A stretch of 64,000 bases of DNA from Ligula intestinalis (taxonomy: Eukaryota > Platyhelminthes > Cestoda > Diphyllobothriidea > Diphyllobothriidae). The translations under genes and the position numbers were made by a program. This document shows positions 32,260-41,585 of the stretch, piece after piece (the stretch's first letter is position 1; every line of letters begins with the position of its first letter). The notes beneath the pieces were generated by a model. That model worked only from the letters and a program-made list of their open reading frames with translations, did not search any database and was not told the origin of the DNA. The DNA is taken from positions 67,904,913 to 67,968,912 of the forward strand of contig JAYGXS010000001.1 in assembly GCA_036362985.1 (NCBI GenBank), in the 5' to 3' direction.

Positions 32260-33055
32260 ACGTTTTGATTTTCTTTCTCTGTTTCTCTTTGTTCGCGAAA
32301 TATCTACAACAGTAGCTTAGTTACAGATCTTTGGTTAAGGGAATTTATAGATTCTGATGTGTTATCTTATCCCCTACTGCAGACGGACTGAAGGGGAGTT
32401 TGTGTCTCTTGGACTAGCAGTATCGTTTTGTTTATTACGTGCATTCGAAGGAGCCACATTACCATTTTACTTCGCACCCTGATCCCATATCGAGTATGTA
32501 AAAAGGATATGCCAATTTGTCTCTATGGTACCGATAGATTAAGCGTGAGTACCGCCAAAAATAAATGCCACAATGCCCCATTGCATAGTATGAAAGAAAA
32601 AAAGCATACCTGCACATTCATAATGTTGCTTTGTGGCTCTGGCATCCAAGAACGATATGTCTTTTAAATTAACTTCTGCCAAGACCATGTTGAAGGGCAG
32701 GGTCACTTACAGTGACTAGTGGCTTGTTGGCATCAATTTCGAAAGCCTAGTAAAGCAGAAAGTAAGGAAGGCGTACGTTTTTAGCAGAAATTGTTACTGT
32801 GGTCCCCGATCCGCTCTCCGCACTTAGTTCAGTATAGTTCAGTTTAATTAGGGTAGTAGTCAATGCCTTTGAAAACCCTATTAAGAGCAGCATGCATGAA
32901 ATATAAAACTTAAAATATGTCACTTTTAAAACAGTGAGTAACATATATACATGTACGAATTTAAATGTGTGCGTGAGAGCAGTCAGAATTGTCTCTTGTG
33001 TACACAATATATCAAAAATAAAACATGTTACTGTAACATAGTGAATATAATATAC
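32260..33055. other. Unassigned stretch (probable intron)
   Basis: No recognisable coding block on either strand. It is AT-rich towards 32900-33050. By position it would be intronic if the astacin exon and the EGF exon belong to one minus-strand gene. Confidence 0.4.
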
Positions 33056-33895
33056 AAATGTAAAGTTTTATCTATAGATATTTCTGAGGCGTAGATTATT
33101 CCTGCTTCCTTGTGCATATGAACAGTAACTGTTAAGTAGATGTTCATCCAGTTTCAGTTTAAATGCATCTGTGGAGTTCGCCATTACGACATCCTCGGGC
33201 AGTCCGTTCCAGGCACCGATGACTCGTTGTGAGAACGACTGCTTTCAGACCTCTAGATGGGAAAGAGTTTCCACAGTTTGAGGGAATTTCCACGGAGGTT
33301 GGTTGAAGTGGTGAAGGCGAAGAAGTCATAAAACTTCACGGCACACTCCCGATTCCTCACGAGATGGTACGTCTGTATGAGGTCGCCTCGGGTTCGTCTA
33401 TATTCAAGGGGGAAAACGTTAAGTGCTTCTAGTTTACATTCGTAAGATGAAGGCTTAAGGCCCTTCACAATTTTCGTTGCCCTTCGTTGAATTCTTTCCA
33501 TCATCTGGTTACCTTTTTGCAACCATGGTTGCCACGCCTGAACGCCATACTCCAGATGTGAACGAATAAATGTTCCGTAGATTTTGCCAAATATATCTTT
33601 ATCTTTATTGACAAAATTTCGCTTAATGGCAAACAGAACACTATTTACCCTCTTGGGAGCCCTAACACGTTGTAAAGACGGCTTCAAGGATGGCACAATA
33701 GTTATACCCAGATCTTTTTGATCGCTGAAGTTCGACAGGCACCTTCCATCGAGAACGTAGTTGTGCGAGTCATCCATCACGCTCACTTTCTTCGTCTTGA
33801 GTCGCAATGTGACACACTTCACAAACTTAAACCGCATTATCCATTTATTGGACCATTCACCTAGGGGGTAAAGTCCTTTTTGCAGAGTTTGTTCA
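33056..33895 (-). mobile_element. CR1 LINE family G, RT thumb and C-terminus
   Basis: The minus-strand frame 33837-33253 encodes DQKDLGITIVPSLKPS, FGKIYGTFIRSHLEYGVQAW, RIQRRATKIVKGL, RTRGDLIQTYHLV and FTTSTNLRGNSLKL: the classic CR1 RT C-terminal blocks. Just upstream (33895-33840) it reads NEQTLQKGLYPLGEWSNKWI, continuous with the RT palm that lies beyond the nested element. Past a stop at 33253 the frame shifts, and the final IGAWNGLPEDVVMAN-like block (to about 33060) closes the protein. Confidence 0.87.
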
Positions 33896-33980
33896 TTATA
33901 AAGGGGTATTCATTAATATAGACCCCTGTATGCATTTATATACACCCCTGTATGCAATTGCATTCGCATAAATTCTCTGG

Positions 33981-34472
33981 ATGTTGATGTGTGTGGGTGT
34001 ATTTCGTTCTACAGGCACCAATATTGAACAGGAAATCCCGCTGAAGAGGATAGGCGAGACGCTCAGTTTGTCTTATTCGAAAGTCAAAAGAATTGCAAAA
34101 AACCTGAGCAAGAATGAAAATTATGAGCGAGATTTAAAAACCACTTATGAGAAGAGAAGGCCGAAACAAACATCAGACACCACTAAGAAGCTTGTTGCTG
34201 ATACGGTCAATGTTCGAAACGAGATGACCGAGCGAGAAATGGTTCAGGAATTGGGGATCCTGCAGGTGCCGACGTCACAGTCCACCGTTTCAAGAATCAT
34301 GAAAAAAAATCAATTACTCCAGAAAGCGGTTGTCATTGGTGCCTGTAGAAAGAAATACATCCACACTCATAAACATCCAGAGAATTTATGCGAATGCAAT
34401 CACCTTAGTGCCCAACAAAAACATAAAAATGCATACAGGGGTCTATATAAATGCATACAGGGGTCTATATAA
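33981..34472 (+). CDS. Helix-turn-helix N-terminal fragment of a Tc1/mariner-type transposase
   Basis: A 163-codon frame starting inside the left TIR. The central part has two helix-turn-helix-like segments typical of the paired-type DNA-binding region: RIGETLSLSYSKVKRIAKNL and, after a basic linker (YEKRRPKQTSDTTKK), EREMVQELGILQVPTSQSTV followed by SRIMKKNQL. The catalytic DDE/D domain is missing, and the frame runs straight into the right TIR. It could act as a DNA-binding repressor of related transposases, but that is speculative. Confidence 0.6.
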   Translation: MLMCVGVFRSTGTNIEQEIPLKRIGETLSLSYSKVKRIAKNLSKNENYERDLKTTYEKRRPKQTSDTTKKLVADTVNVRNEMTEREMVQELGILQVPTSQSTVSRIMKKNQLLQKAVVIGACRKKYIHTHKHPENLCECNHLSAQQKHKNAYRGLYKCIQGSI

Positions 34473-34514
34473 ATGCATACAGGGGTCTATATAAATGCAT
34501 ACAGGAGTCTACAT
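34427..34514 (+). repeat. Four 22-bp tandem repeats in the right TIR
   Basis: Unit AAATGCATACAGGGGTCTATAT at 34427, 34449 and 34471, and a variant at 34493 (AGGAGTCTACAT). The left TIR has about two units in reverse complement (33910-33955), so the array expanded on one side only. Confidence 0.85.
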
Positions 34515-34531
34515 AAATGAATACCCTTGTA

Positions 34532-35650
34532 AGCTTTTCTGATGGGTTGCCATATCTTAATATCATCTGCAAACAAGACTTCATTGCTGACCAGATCACG
34601 CCTACAGTCGTTGATGTAGATTAGGAACAATAGTGGCCCGTGAACGGAGCCCTGCGGCAATCCACTCGCAACTGGCACTGAAGAGGATTTTTCATTTCCG
34701 ACGCACACGGACTGTGATCGGCCTATGAGAAAATCTCCTACCAAATTTAGTTAATTGCTCCTTATCCCGGATTCGCAACCTTGTAGAGAAGCCGTTGGTG
34801 AGGGACACTATCGAAGGCTTTTTTAAAGTCTATGCTAACACCATCTACGGGGGTATTTTTGCCTAATGACTTGGACCACTGCTCCATAGAATAAAGCATA
34901 TTGGTCAGGCAGGAGTGGTTTCCTCGAAGACTGTGTTGGGCACCGTCAAAAAAGTCTTTTTCTTCGAGGAACTTTGTGGTGGCTTTTTTCATAATCTTTT
35001 CCATAACTTTACAACACATGCAAGTTAGGCTAACTGGTCGATAGTTGTTCGCGCTGGTTCTGGATCCACCCTTGTGAATAGGGTATATTTTCGCAACATT
35101 CCAATCGGATGGGAGGAGGCCTCGATCAAAGGACAACTGAAAAATATGCTCAAGCGGTCAAGAAATTGCAGTGCAGCAGTACCTTTGCTGGTATTTTGTC
35201 TGGACCCGGTGACTTAGCTTCATTTAGCGCAAGAAGTTCATTCCTTACATTTTCTTCTGTGAAACGGAAGTCCTCCATGATTCTGCCATTACTCTCTGCA
35301 TAAAATTCTGCTGGATTAAACTGCAGTTCCTAAGTGAAAACAGATGAAAAAACTTGCTAAGGTGTTCTGCCTTTTCAAGATTGTTTATAATTTCTTTATT
35401 ATTTCCACCTTTTTCGTACTGCAACTGTTTCTTTGTTTTTTAGTCTGCTGTTGATGTAACTGTAGGGCACTTTTGGCTTCGTTACGGCCCGCTCTATAAT
35501 TTTCGCTTCGTAGTCTTTCCGCGCTTTTCGAACGTTCGATCTTACCTCGTTCCGCTTTTGGTTGAATTTTTCGTATTGTGAAGGCTGGCGTGTTGATGCT
35601 TACCTTCTCCAGATTTTGTTCTTGCAGTTTATTTGGCTCTTCAGATCTTG
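34532..35650 (-). mobile_element. CR1 LINE family G, reverse transcriptase palm, fingers and linker
   Basis: Minus strand. 35136-34762 encodes SDWNVAKIYPIHKGGSRTSA, NNYRPVSLTCMCCKVMEKIM and GVSIDFKKAFDSVPHQRLLY (first catalytic Asp). 34744-34535 encodes DFLIGRSQSVCVG, ASGLPQGSVHGPLLFLIYIN and EVLFADDIKIW (catalytic FADD). Upstream (35650-35140), in changing frames, is the endonuclease-RT linker with NEAKSPGPDKIPA. The RT is split by the nested element at 34531, and a frameshift lies near 34750. This is the best preserved LINE RT in the window apart from family B. Confidence 0.88.
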
Positions 35651-36180
35651 CGTTTACCAGGGGGACTTGCTCACCTTTTGTACTTTTTTCAGCGGAAAGT
35701 TTCGATGCATAACTTCACTTATATGATCCCTGACAATGTTCCAGTCGGCATCCGGATTACCGGTTAGAAGGTCATACCAATTTACTGCTGCTAGTTCACT
35801 TCTCATTGCGGTGTAATTTCCGCACCAGTAGTCGAACCGAACCTTCATTTTTCTCGGTTGATTGGTGTTTGAAGCATATTCCCACAGGATCATGACATGA
35901 TCACTCTTTCCTAGAGGCGTGATTGACCTACTTTCGCTTGTATCAATCGGGTCTTTCGATAACACGAGGTACAAACAGTTCGCTCTTTGTGCTTATTTTA
36001 TTCTCGTTGGAAATCCAACATTATGCACGAGAGAGGTTTCCCGTCAGCTTTAAGAATCTGGAGCTAAAAGTCTCATGAGAACCCTTAACTGATAGCTCAT
36101 CCCAGTTAAACAGTGGGGCGTTCAAATCTCCAACGATCAGCGCATTTTCATTTTGAGCCAGTTCACGCATTAGTCCAATT
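35650..36180 (-). mobile_element. CR1 LINE family G, endonuclease C-terminal part
   Basis: The minus strand reads ELAQNENALIVGDLNAPLFN plus WDEL (the GDFN.P.I.W motif) at about 36170-36090. In the frame 35974-35654 come SITPLGKSDHVMILWEY (the GxSDHxxI motif with its catalytic Asp-His) and DYWCGNYTAMRSELAAVNWY (the start of the linker). The N-terminal half of the endonuclease is deleted; see the junction with ORF1 at about 36185. Confidence 0.82.
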
Positions 36181-36575
36181 AAACCCTTCTTCACGCCCAT
36201 CCTAAATACTTTTAGGACGAGTACCATCATTTCTTCATTTTTTTTGAAAAAGAAGTTTAACTTATCCGCGGAATAAATCCATATCATGGTCAATTCTATT
36301 CTTTGGGGTTTCCGAAGACGATTCAGGCATGCCTTGTATGACGATGTACTGGCTGCGATTAAATAACGGGCTTTGAGGTTTATTAGTGGACCCTGCCGAA
36401 GTGTGGGTATCCTCGACTTGGCCTGTGAGATCCCTAAGCTCCGGCATTTGATAATTGGGAGGACCCGACAGCTTCTCTTTTGTGCCAAGGCCACCTTTTG
36501 GTGTGGTAGTCGGTGGCATCCTGGGCTCTTTGGGAGATGCGACCAGACTAGTTCTTACTCGTATCTTAGACACCG
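36181..36575 (-). mobile_element. CR1 LINE family G, ORF1 remnant joined to the endonuclease
   Basis: The frame 36573-36262 encodes a Pro/Thr-rich head, then NRSQYIVIQGMPESSSETPK (the R..N.I.G.PES strand of CR1 ORF1 proteins). It then shifts to the frame that ends FKKNEEMMVLVLKVFRMGVK before entering the endonuclease at GLMRELAQNE. An internal deletion has therefore removed the ORF1 C-terminus and the endonuclease N-terminus and left one fused frame (36494-36021). Confidence 0.65.
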
Positions 36576-36644
36576 CCTGCTTGGTTTTGAGGCTGTTTTA
36601 GGCATGACACCCCTTGAGTAAGCAAAATGTTCAGTCCCTCCATC

Positions 36645-36714
36645 GTGGTCTGCTAGTCTAGTGGCGCTGACGACTGCCTGCTGGCCCACCGTACAGGGTT
36701 CGACTCCCAGGTCT
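36645..36714 (+). ncRNA. tRNA-like sequence with pol III A and B box matches (tRNA pseudogene or SINE head)
   Basis: TAGTCTAGTGGCGC resembles an internal A box, and GGTTCGACTCC (36697-36707) is a consensus B box in a CAGGG-TTCGACT-CCCAG T-arm with one mismatch. A convincing acceptor stem and anticodon arm were not found, so it is more likely a tRNA-derived repeat or pseudogene than a working tRNA. Confidence 0.4.
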
Positions 36715-37632
36715 TCTAAATTTTCGTGGATTTCCGACTCTTCGAATAGGTCGATTTCCACTTCTGGTTCTGCTGGAGTTTGCTTACAGAGTATGAAAAC
36801 CTTCCCTGATTTCTTGGTCGTGGGGTTTTCTCAGCTTTCAGTCGTCTCCGACATCAAGCCATGCGTTAGAATATGCAAAAGTGACTTCAGTTCCTCTAGT
36901 TCTGGCGTGGTTTTCGAATTTGAGCCACCCATTTTTTGCTCTCTATTCACGTGGGAATTTATAATCCTATACCATCCTCTCTAATCCTCTGCTTTGTTTG
37001 TCTGCGTTTGTGATCATGAGGTCATATCTTCAGTACACTGCTTCCTTTTTAAATGCACAAAAACAAGTTTTTTACCTACAACATATCACCATCCCAATAT
37101 ATGTCAAATGCGGCCAATCTGCCACAAATGCAATTCACAAACAACACCAACATCGACAATTCTCGGTAGGATGACAACACGAAGAAAAAAGCGTGTGAAG
37201 AAGCGGAAATGGAGAAATTGAAAGCCAATCTGTCTCCATAGTTGATGTGAATGTCGTAAAAAAACTTGACTTGTGAGTATATATAATTACCTTTTACCTT
37301 TGTCCTTTTAAAATGACCCTTTATTTACCTTTACATCTGTTCTCCGTGAATGGAGCCATTTTTGCTGAAAATTCAGGTTTGTAAAATCCTCAATATAGCA
37401 TTCTCCTTCTTCTTCTTCTTTAAGGCATAGCATATCCTTCTGCATGATGGAGAAAGCTTTGCAAAATTCCATGTCTGATATGCCATATCGGTCTTCGTAC
37501 TTTGTGTCTATTGAGCTCGGAGGAATTCTAGGCCTCTTAGCAGGGCGCGATCTTGCTGCACCAACCATGCGGTTTCTACCATCGAAATTGCGATAAGGGC
37601 TTATATCCTGAATTAAATCAGTGAAAACCGTG
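36715..37632. other. Unassigned stretch with two open frames
   Basis: 36661-36984 (plus) and 37308-37697 (minus) are open. The latter encodes a charged segment (RPAKRPRIPPSS, KEEEEGECYIEDF) with no family match, and its N-terminal end is simply antisense to the tRNA-like sequence at 37633. A host exon on the minus strand is possible but unsupported. Confidence 0.3.
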
Positions 37633-37703
37633 TGCCTTCGGGGTGTAATGGTAACGACCGATGTCCGCGAAACATAGGTTTTCGGTTCAAATCCCACTCA
37701 TCG
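37633..37703 (+). ncRNA. tRNA-like sequence (tRNA pseudogene or SINE head)
   Basis: GGGGTGTAATGGTAACGACC looks like the start and D-arm of a tRNA. ATGT/ACAT could form an anticodon stem around CCGCGAA. GGTTCAAATCCC (37684-37695) is a perfect B box. The anticodon loop lacks the usual T at position 33, so it may be non-functional. It ends about ten bases before the terminal inverted repeat at 37714. Confidence 0.45.
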
Positions 37704-37726
37704 CAGACTTCATTGCTAGCACAATC

Positions 37727-38000
37727 CCCGTTCTCCCCCGTCGAGCGGCGGGGGAAAACGGGGCAGAACGGGGCTATACCCCGCCGTGGACGGGGCTGAG
37801 GGCGGGGATGTCAACCCGTTTTCCCCCATCGCCGAAAAAAAAATTGACAGCACGACGCGTTAGCATGCTCATTTAAGCCCCTCCCCTCTCCCCAACGCCC
37901 CCTTCCAGTTGCGGTTAATGCCCCCGCTACCCTTAAACACCCCCCGGCCCCCCTTAACCACCCCCGCCTCTCCGCCTCCAACCCCCCCCCCAAGCTGCCC
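37727..38000. repeat. Very C-rich subterminal region
   Basis: The plus strand is dominated by runs of C with CCCCGC/ACGGGG motifs (37727-37820) and then CCCC-rich sequence up to a C10 run near 37983. It contrasts sharply with the AT-rich surroundings. Several G-runs on the minus strand could form quadruplex structure. Confidence 0.6.
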
Positions 38001-38123
38001 ATTGACGCTTTTTGATAAAGGACAAGTTCTAATTAAATAGTAATTGTTTTATATTATGGGAGAAAAAAGGATCTTAAAAAAATTGTGTACAAACATTAAT
38101 ATTAGTCACTTTTAGGTTGATTG

Positions 38124-38348
38124 TCAGGGAAGACGTAGCTTGTGGAAGGCAGGTATGCTGGCTCCTATAAAAGAAAAGTGAGAGTTATAAGCTTGTTTAT
38201 ATGTTTGCAAGACGTTCATTCGACGTGCATTCGACGTTGACGGTCGCGTTGCCACTTCATCTCGAAAGGCCTCCAAATAAGCCCGCTTTCTGCGCTGTAT
38301 GCGCTTATATATAGTGCTGCGGTGTAATCCATAATATGATCGCTGCAT
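38124..38348 (-). pseudogene. Truncated CACTA-like transposase exon 1
   Basis: It starts MQRSYYGLHRSTIYKRIQRR and stays homologous to the autonomous copy through RPSTSNA. It then changes to unrelated residues (RRMNVLQTYKQAYNSHF) at the deletion junction and stops after 74 codons. No catalytic region remains. Confidence 0.75.
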
Positions 38349-38483
38349 AGTTAATCGCTATCTACGCTTAACAAAAATATAGCTTAGTTATTTCTGCACA
38401 TTTTAAACACAGACTGTTTCAATAACCTAAACAGCGAGTTATAATAGGAGGGTGCTTATGGTCAATAATTAAATAATAATATT

Positions 38484-38660
38484 ATGAGAAACGAACGGAT
38501 GTTACAGAAAAACAATCGTACCTGGACAATAAATAGTAGATATGATGTCAAAATCAAATCGGTGGTTATCACGCGACAGAACCCACGACAGGCGAAGGCG
38601 AAGAATGACCGCCCACTTGGGAAGTTAAAACAAAACCTTTGGTTGATTCAACATTTATGA
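38484..38660 (+). CDS. Small basic ORF conserved with 23732-23956
   Basis: 58 codons from an ATG in ATTATG context, antisense to and upstream of the transposase fragment. Shared with the other copy: RTWT, ITRQN and RQAKAKNDRPLGKLKQN, WLI near the end. It keeps an open frame despite many nucleotide differences from the other copy. Function unknown, strongly basic. Confidence 0.5.
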   Translation: MRNERMLQKNNRTWTINSRYDVKIKSVVITRQNPRQAKAKNDRPLGKLKQNLWLIQHL

Positions 38661-38899
38661 TCTCGATGCCTTCTATCCAATTATACTTTAAAAACCTATT
38701 TATTTCTAATTTTAACAACTTTTTTACATACAATAATGCTTAAAAATTACTTAAATTGCGTTCCTACCCCGATGGATGTACATACACAGCAATGAAAAAA
38801 GTTAAGGTTCCTGACTAATTTAAATGCCTTAACCTTCATCCCCGGACAGCCCCGTATCCCCCCTCGCCAGCCCCGTCCAATCCGGGGATTGTGCTAGCA

Positions 38900-39950
38900 G
38901 GGTTTTTATACGTTGCGCTGTACGGTTAGTTTTGCTTTCCATCATACATCGAAGTAAAGTTAAACGCTATTAAAGCTCTATGCAATATGTATAAAGCGAT
39001 TAACTGCATGGAAAGGATATTGGAACGACTCAGCCGTTTTTGGATAGCTGGAATCCCTGGGAATTGTTGATGGAAGGTGGTAACGGAGATGTTCCTCGTT
39101 TTGTCTAGTACTTGCCGTGGCTTCAGGGGCTGGGGATGTTGTGAAAATGGATCCAGTTGCTAATAACGAGTGTGCCAGAGTGCTAGGTGGTTCGAAATCC
39201 CAAAATCCCGAAAAAAGGATTTCCAACGGAGGACGAGAAATTTGAACCTCAACTTGAAGCGCGCGCACGTATTTTTTCTTCTTTTTTAAAAATTTTTTGC
39301 TTAAGATCCTTTCCCGAAGCAAAGTTTCATAAATAACTTTAAAAATTTTAGCAATTGCTCAATTTAGGGCATCCTCAACGCAGGACAAAATTAAAAGAGA
39401 CGTAAATTTCCCCCAGCACTAGTACACAAAACAATATTTGAGCGCATATTTTCTAAAAAAACTAAATTTGAATTTTGAAGAGTATCAAAACGAAATAAAA
39501 GTAATGTACACTGCTTAATTAGCCATGTTTTAAGGAATATTCTTCTGCGGGCGGTTAAAAATAACCTTGCCCTAAAGCTAGTAGCCCACAGTCGTTGAAA
39601 TATCTTCAGAATAGTTTACACGGTAATGAATATAGCAAACGTACCTAAATCGGAAACACATTTCAGAAAATCGGTGGACGTTTCCTGAGGAATTTACTTT
39701 ACCCTACTGGATAACGCATGGATAAGAACCCTAAAGCCCAACAAATGATCGACATTTGTGATACTGGACCTTTATATTCGCAAATTTAACGTTCCTGTTG
39801 ATGGGACTGGGCTGAAAGGTATGGCAACGTTCTTACGATTGCAGTAAGTGAAGTTAAATTCCGTGCTCAGCTTAAGCAATATTTAAAAGTGCCTCTGAGC
39901 AAGCCAGTGAATATGCGGATTTTTAGGGCTGTTTGAACTTACCATAACTT
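38900..39950. other. Unassigned stretch (probable intron)
   Basis: A minus-strand open frame (38978-39322) has no recognisable domain. The rest is AT-rich non-coding sequence downstream, on the minus strand, of the astacin exon, and would be intronic. Confidence 0.35.
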
Positions 39951-39952
39951 AC

Positions 39953-40293
39953 TGCATAACGGATTGGAGATCGCATGGCGTGTCGAAGATGTTTATTTCG
40001 GCCTGATCCCACTTTTTATACGCAACCCAAAGGTATTCTGGGACATTTTCCAAATAAACATTCAGGACACTGTCTCTGTCTGCTCTTGACTGCTCGTGCG
40101 ACAAGCCAATAACATGCGCAAGTTCGTGAAGATAGAGTCCATACTGAAGAGGAAATGGTTTAATATAGTTTCCTAACAAACGCTGGAATTGAATAACAGA
40201 AGCTTTGAGCTCCTTAGTAATTATGGATGCATTAATACGCAACCTGGCTGTTAAAATTCTGCATCTATGATTTACTGGCAGGATGGTTCGTAT
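39953..40293 (-). CDS. Astacin metalloprotease catalytic-domain exon
   Basis: A 341-bp minus-strand exon bounded by TTTTCTTTTAG and GTAAGT. It encodes HELAHVIGLSHEQSRADRDS, the full astacin zinc motif HExxHxxGxxHExxR with the catalytic Glu and three His ligands. Then NVYLENVPEYLWVAYKKW and FDTPCDLQSVM, just before the Met-turn SVMHY, whose last residues would come from the next exon (split codon CA-). The seeming stop after VMQ is the TAA inside the GTAAGT donor. Astacins are secreted or surface zinc endopeptidases. The prodomain, N-terminal catalytic half and next exon were not located. Phase 0 at the start and 2 at the end. Confidence 0.88.
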
Positions 40294-40299
40294 CTAAAA

Positions 40300-41045
40300 G
40301 AAAAAAACTAAATCCTAAGATCATGACTTTGGCGACGTTGGAGTCGTCTCTACTCTAAAGTGCAATTTGTAACGTCGCTGCCGTTAAAACGGCCTTATAT
40401 TTATGCTTAATTTTGTTATCACTTCAATATATATAACGTTAATAAATCCAATGAAATCAAAAACTGGTACCACAGTGGGACATTTTCTGCTGAAGCGTAG
40501 TATGGCCTTATTCTGTATCGTAAATACGATCTCGTATGGAGACCTATATTATTGCCGACAAGATGAAGAATATTGTTGTAACGGAAGCCCAGGACGAGAT
40601 ATCACCGTTTAAAAACGCGTTGTGTCAGTCCGCAAAGGAAGAACACAACAAGAAGTGTGCAGCTGCAGAGGTCTTTGAGCGTTATGGTTACAAAATATTT
40701 AAGACGACAATCGCGTGTAACACGATATCCATCCAGCCAATCAGCTTCTCTCCTGACGTGGGCGCCGGTACCATTGGCTGGTACCTCAACGGCTGCCTTT
40801 AGCTTGAATTTTAAATTATTGAGTGATTGCCTGTCAGTATGATTTGCCGCCTGTAGGCCGATTGATAGTCTGCCGTTCGCGCGCCTCGTACCTGCATACC
40901 ATTTGCCGGTTAGGCTGTCAGTTAGGACTTCAGGCGTTCGCAGAGCAAAGTTGTAGCGGCTATCCAAGATAAAAAGCGGACTAACTCCACCAATGTCCCT
41001 TCCTGTACCGACTAAACGATCGTCCATCGCGAATGCGGTCGCAGC
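40300..41045. other. Unassigned stretch
   Basis: A long minus-strand open frame (40602-41027, 141 codons) has no recognised domain. It adjoins the endonuclease fragment at 41050 and may be part of a retroelement's 5' region. Confidence 0.3.
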
Positions 41046-41049
41046 AAAG

Positions 41050-41585
41050 AAGGAGGTTTGACTTTCCTGGTGGGCAAATCCATTGCTCGGAATCAGCTAT
41101 CCCCGCTTGTTGCTGATCCTACGGAAGTACTCGCGACTTCCCTTGACCTTGGCCCGGCGTCGCTAACCATCGTTAACGTCTACATTACTCCAACTTCCAG
41201 TTGTTATTTTGGTTTCACCACCTCTATCGCTCGCTACTTACCTTCTGGAGACAGTTTGGTGCTAGGTGACTTCAATGCCCACCACGACCTGTGGGGCTCA
41301 AACTTGGTGGCCGATTCCCGGGAAGAAGCCCTGGCCGATGAATTTGAACACGCTCCCTTTGCCGTCCTCAACGAGAACAGCCGAATGCGGCTCCCGACCA
41401 TCGGTGCCTCCAGCTCGCCCGATGTCTCTTTCGCCAGTCTCAGCTTGGAAGCCTCCACTATGTGGAGCATGGAAATCAGCCTTGGCAGCGACCAACTCCC
41501 TACTGTGCTCGAATTGGCCACCGTCGCCGACCGCATCAAGGCCTCCAACTACCCTCCAACTGGTATACAACCCTGTAGTCATTTG
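41050..41585 (+). mobile_element. APE-type endonuclease fragment of a jockey/I-like LINE
   Basis: The frame encodes SLTIVNVYITPTSS, GDSLVLGDFNAHHDLWGSN (catalytic GDFN.HH..WGS motif), VLNENSRMRLP, SSPDVSFAS and LGSDQLPTVLE (GSDHLPI motif with His replaced by Gln). All blocks lie in one open frame, so this fragment is fairly young. Neither ORF1 nor RT follows. The C-terminal LINE fragment at 49940-50690 could be from the same family. Confidence 0.83.

Larger units (their letters stand above)
33898..34531 (+). mobile_element. Tc1/mariner-like miniature element with long TIRs, nested in LINE G
   Basis: About 634 bp, with terminal inverted repeats of over 100 bp. The outer part is AAGGGGTATTCATT at the left, mirrored at the right as AATGAATACCCTT. 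The inner part, from GCATTCGCATAAATTCTCTG to a TTTCKTTCTACAGGCACCAAT stretch, matches the reverse complement of 34330-34400. TA flanks both ends, and removing the element with one TA restores the LINE RT frame (KAY-NEQTLQKGL). It contains a helix-turn-helix ORF but no DDE catalytic domain, so it is non-autonomous. Confidence 0.85.
37714..38899 (-). mobile_element. 1186-bp TIR element, deletion derivative of the CACTA-like transposon
   Basis: Both ends carry TGCTAGCACAATCCCCG in inverted orientation (37714-37730 and 38883-38899). If CTAG is read as a target duplication, the element begins CACAATCCCC, similar to CACTA-type ends. Just inside are GC-rich subterminal repeats (ACGGGGCT, GGACGGGGCTG) on both sides. 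The interior 38200-38830, read on the minus strand, matches 23600-24200 of the autonomous copy: upstream region, divergent small ORF and transposase exon 1. The rest of the transposase is deleted. Confidence 0.78.

Noticed and set aside
34427..34514. Short direct repeats as a CRISPR array
   Set aside because: Units are contiguous without spacers, lie inside a transposon TIR, and the genome is eukaryotic.
37308..37697. 129-codon minus-strand ORF as a host gene
   Set aside because: Its N-terminus is antisense to a tRNA-like sequence and the rest has no family match, so it is not supported as a gene.
39934..39952. Second GTAAGT just downstream of the astacin exon as the real donor
   Set aside because: Using it would include an in-frame TAA; the first GTAAGT gives the expected split Met-turn codon.
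40602..41027. 141-codon minus-strand ORF as the N-terminal half of the astacin gene
   Set aside because: It lacks the astacin N-terminal pattern and conserved cysteines, has no matching splice site to the catalytic exon, and adjoins a LINE fragment.
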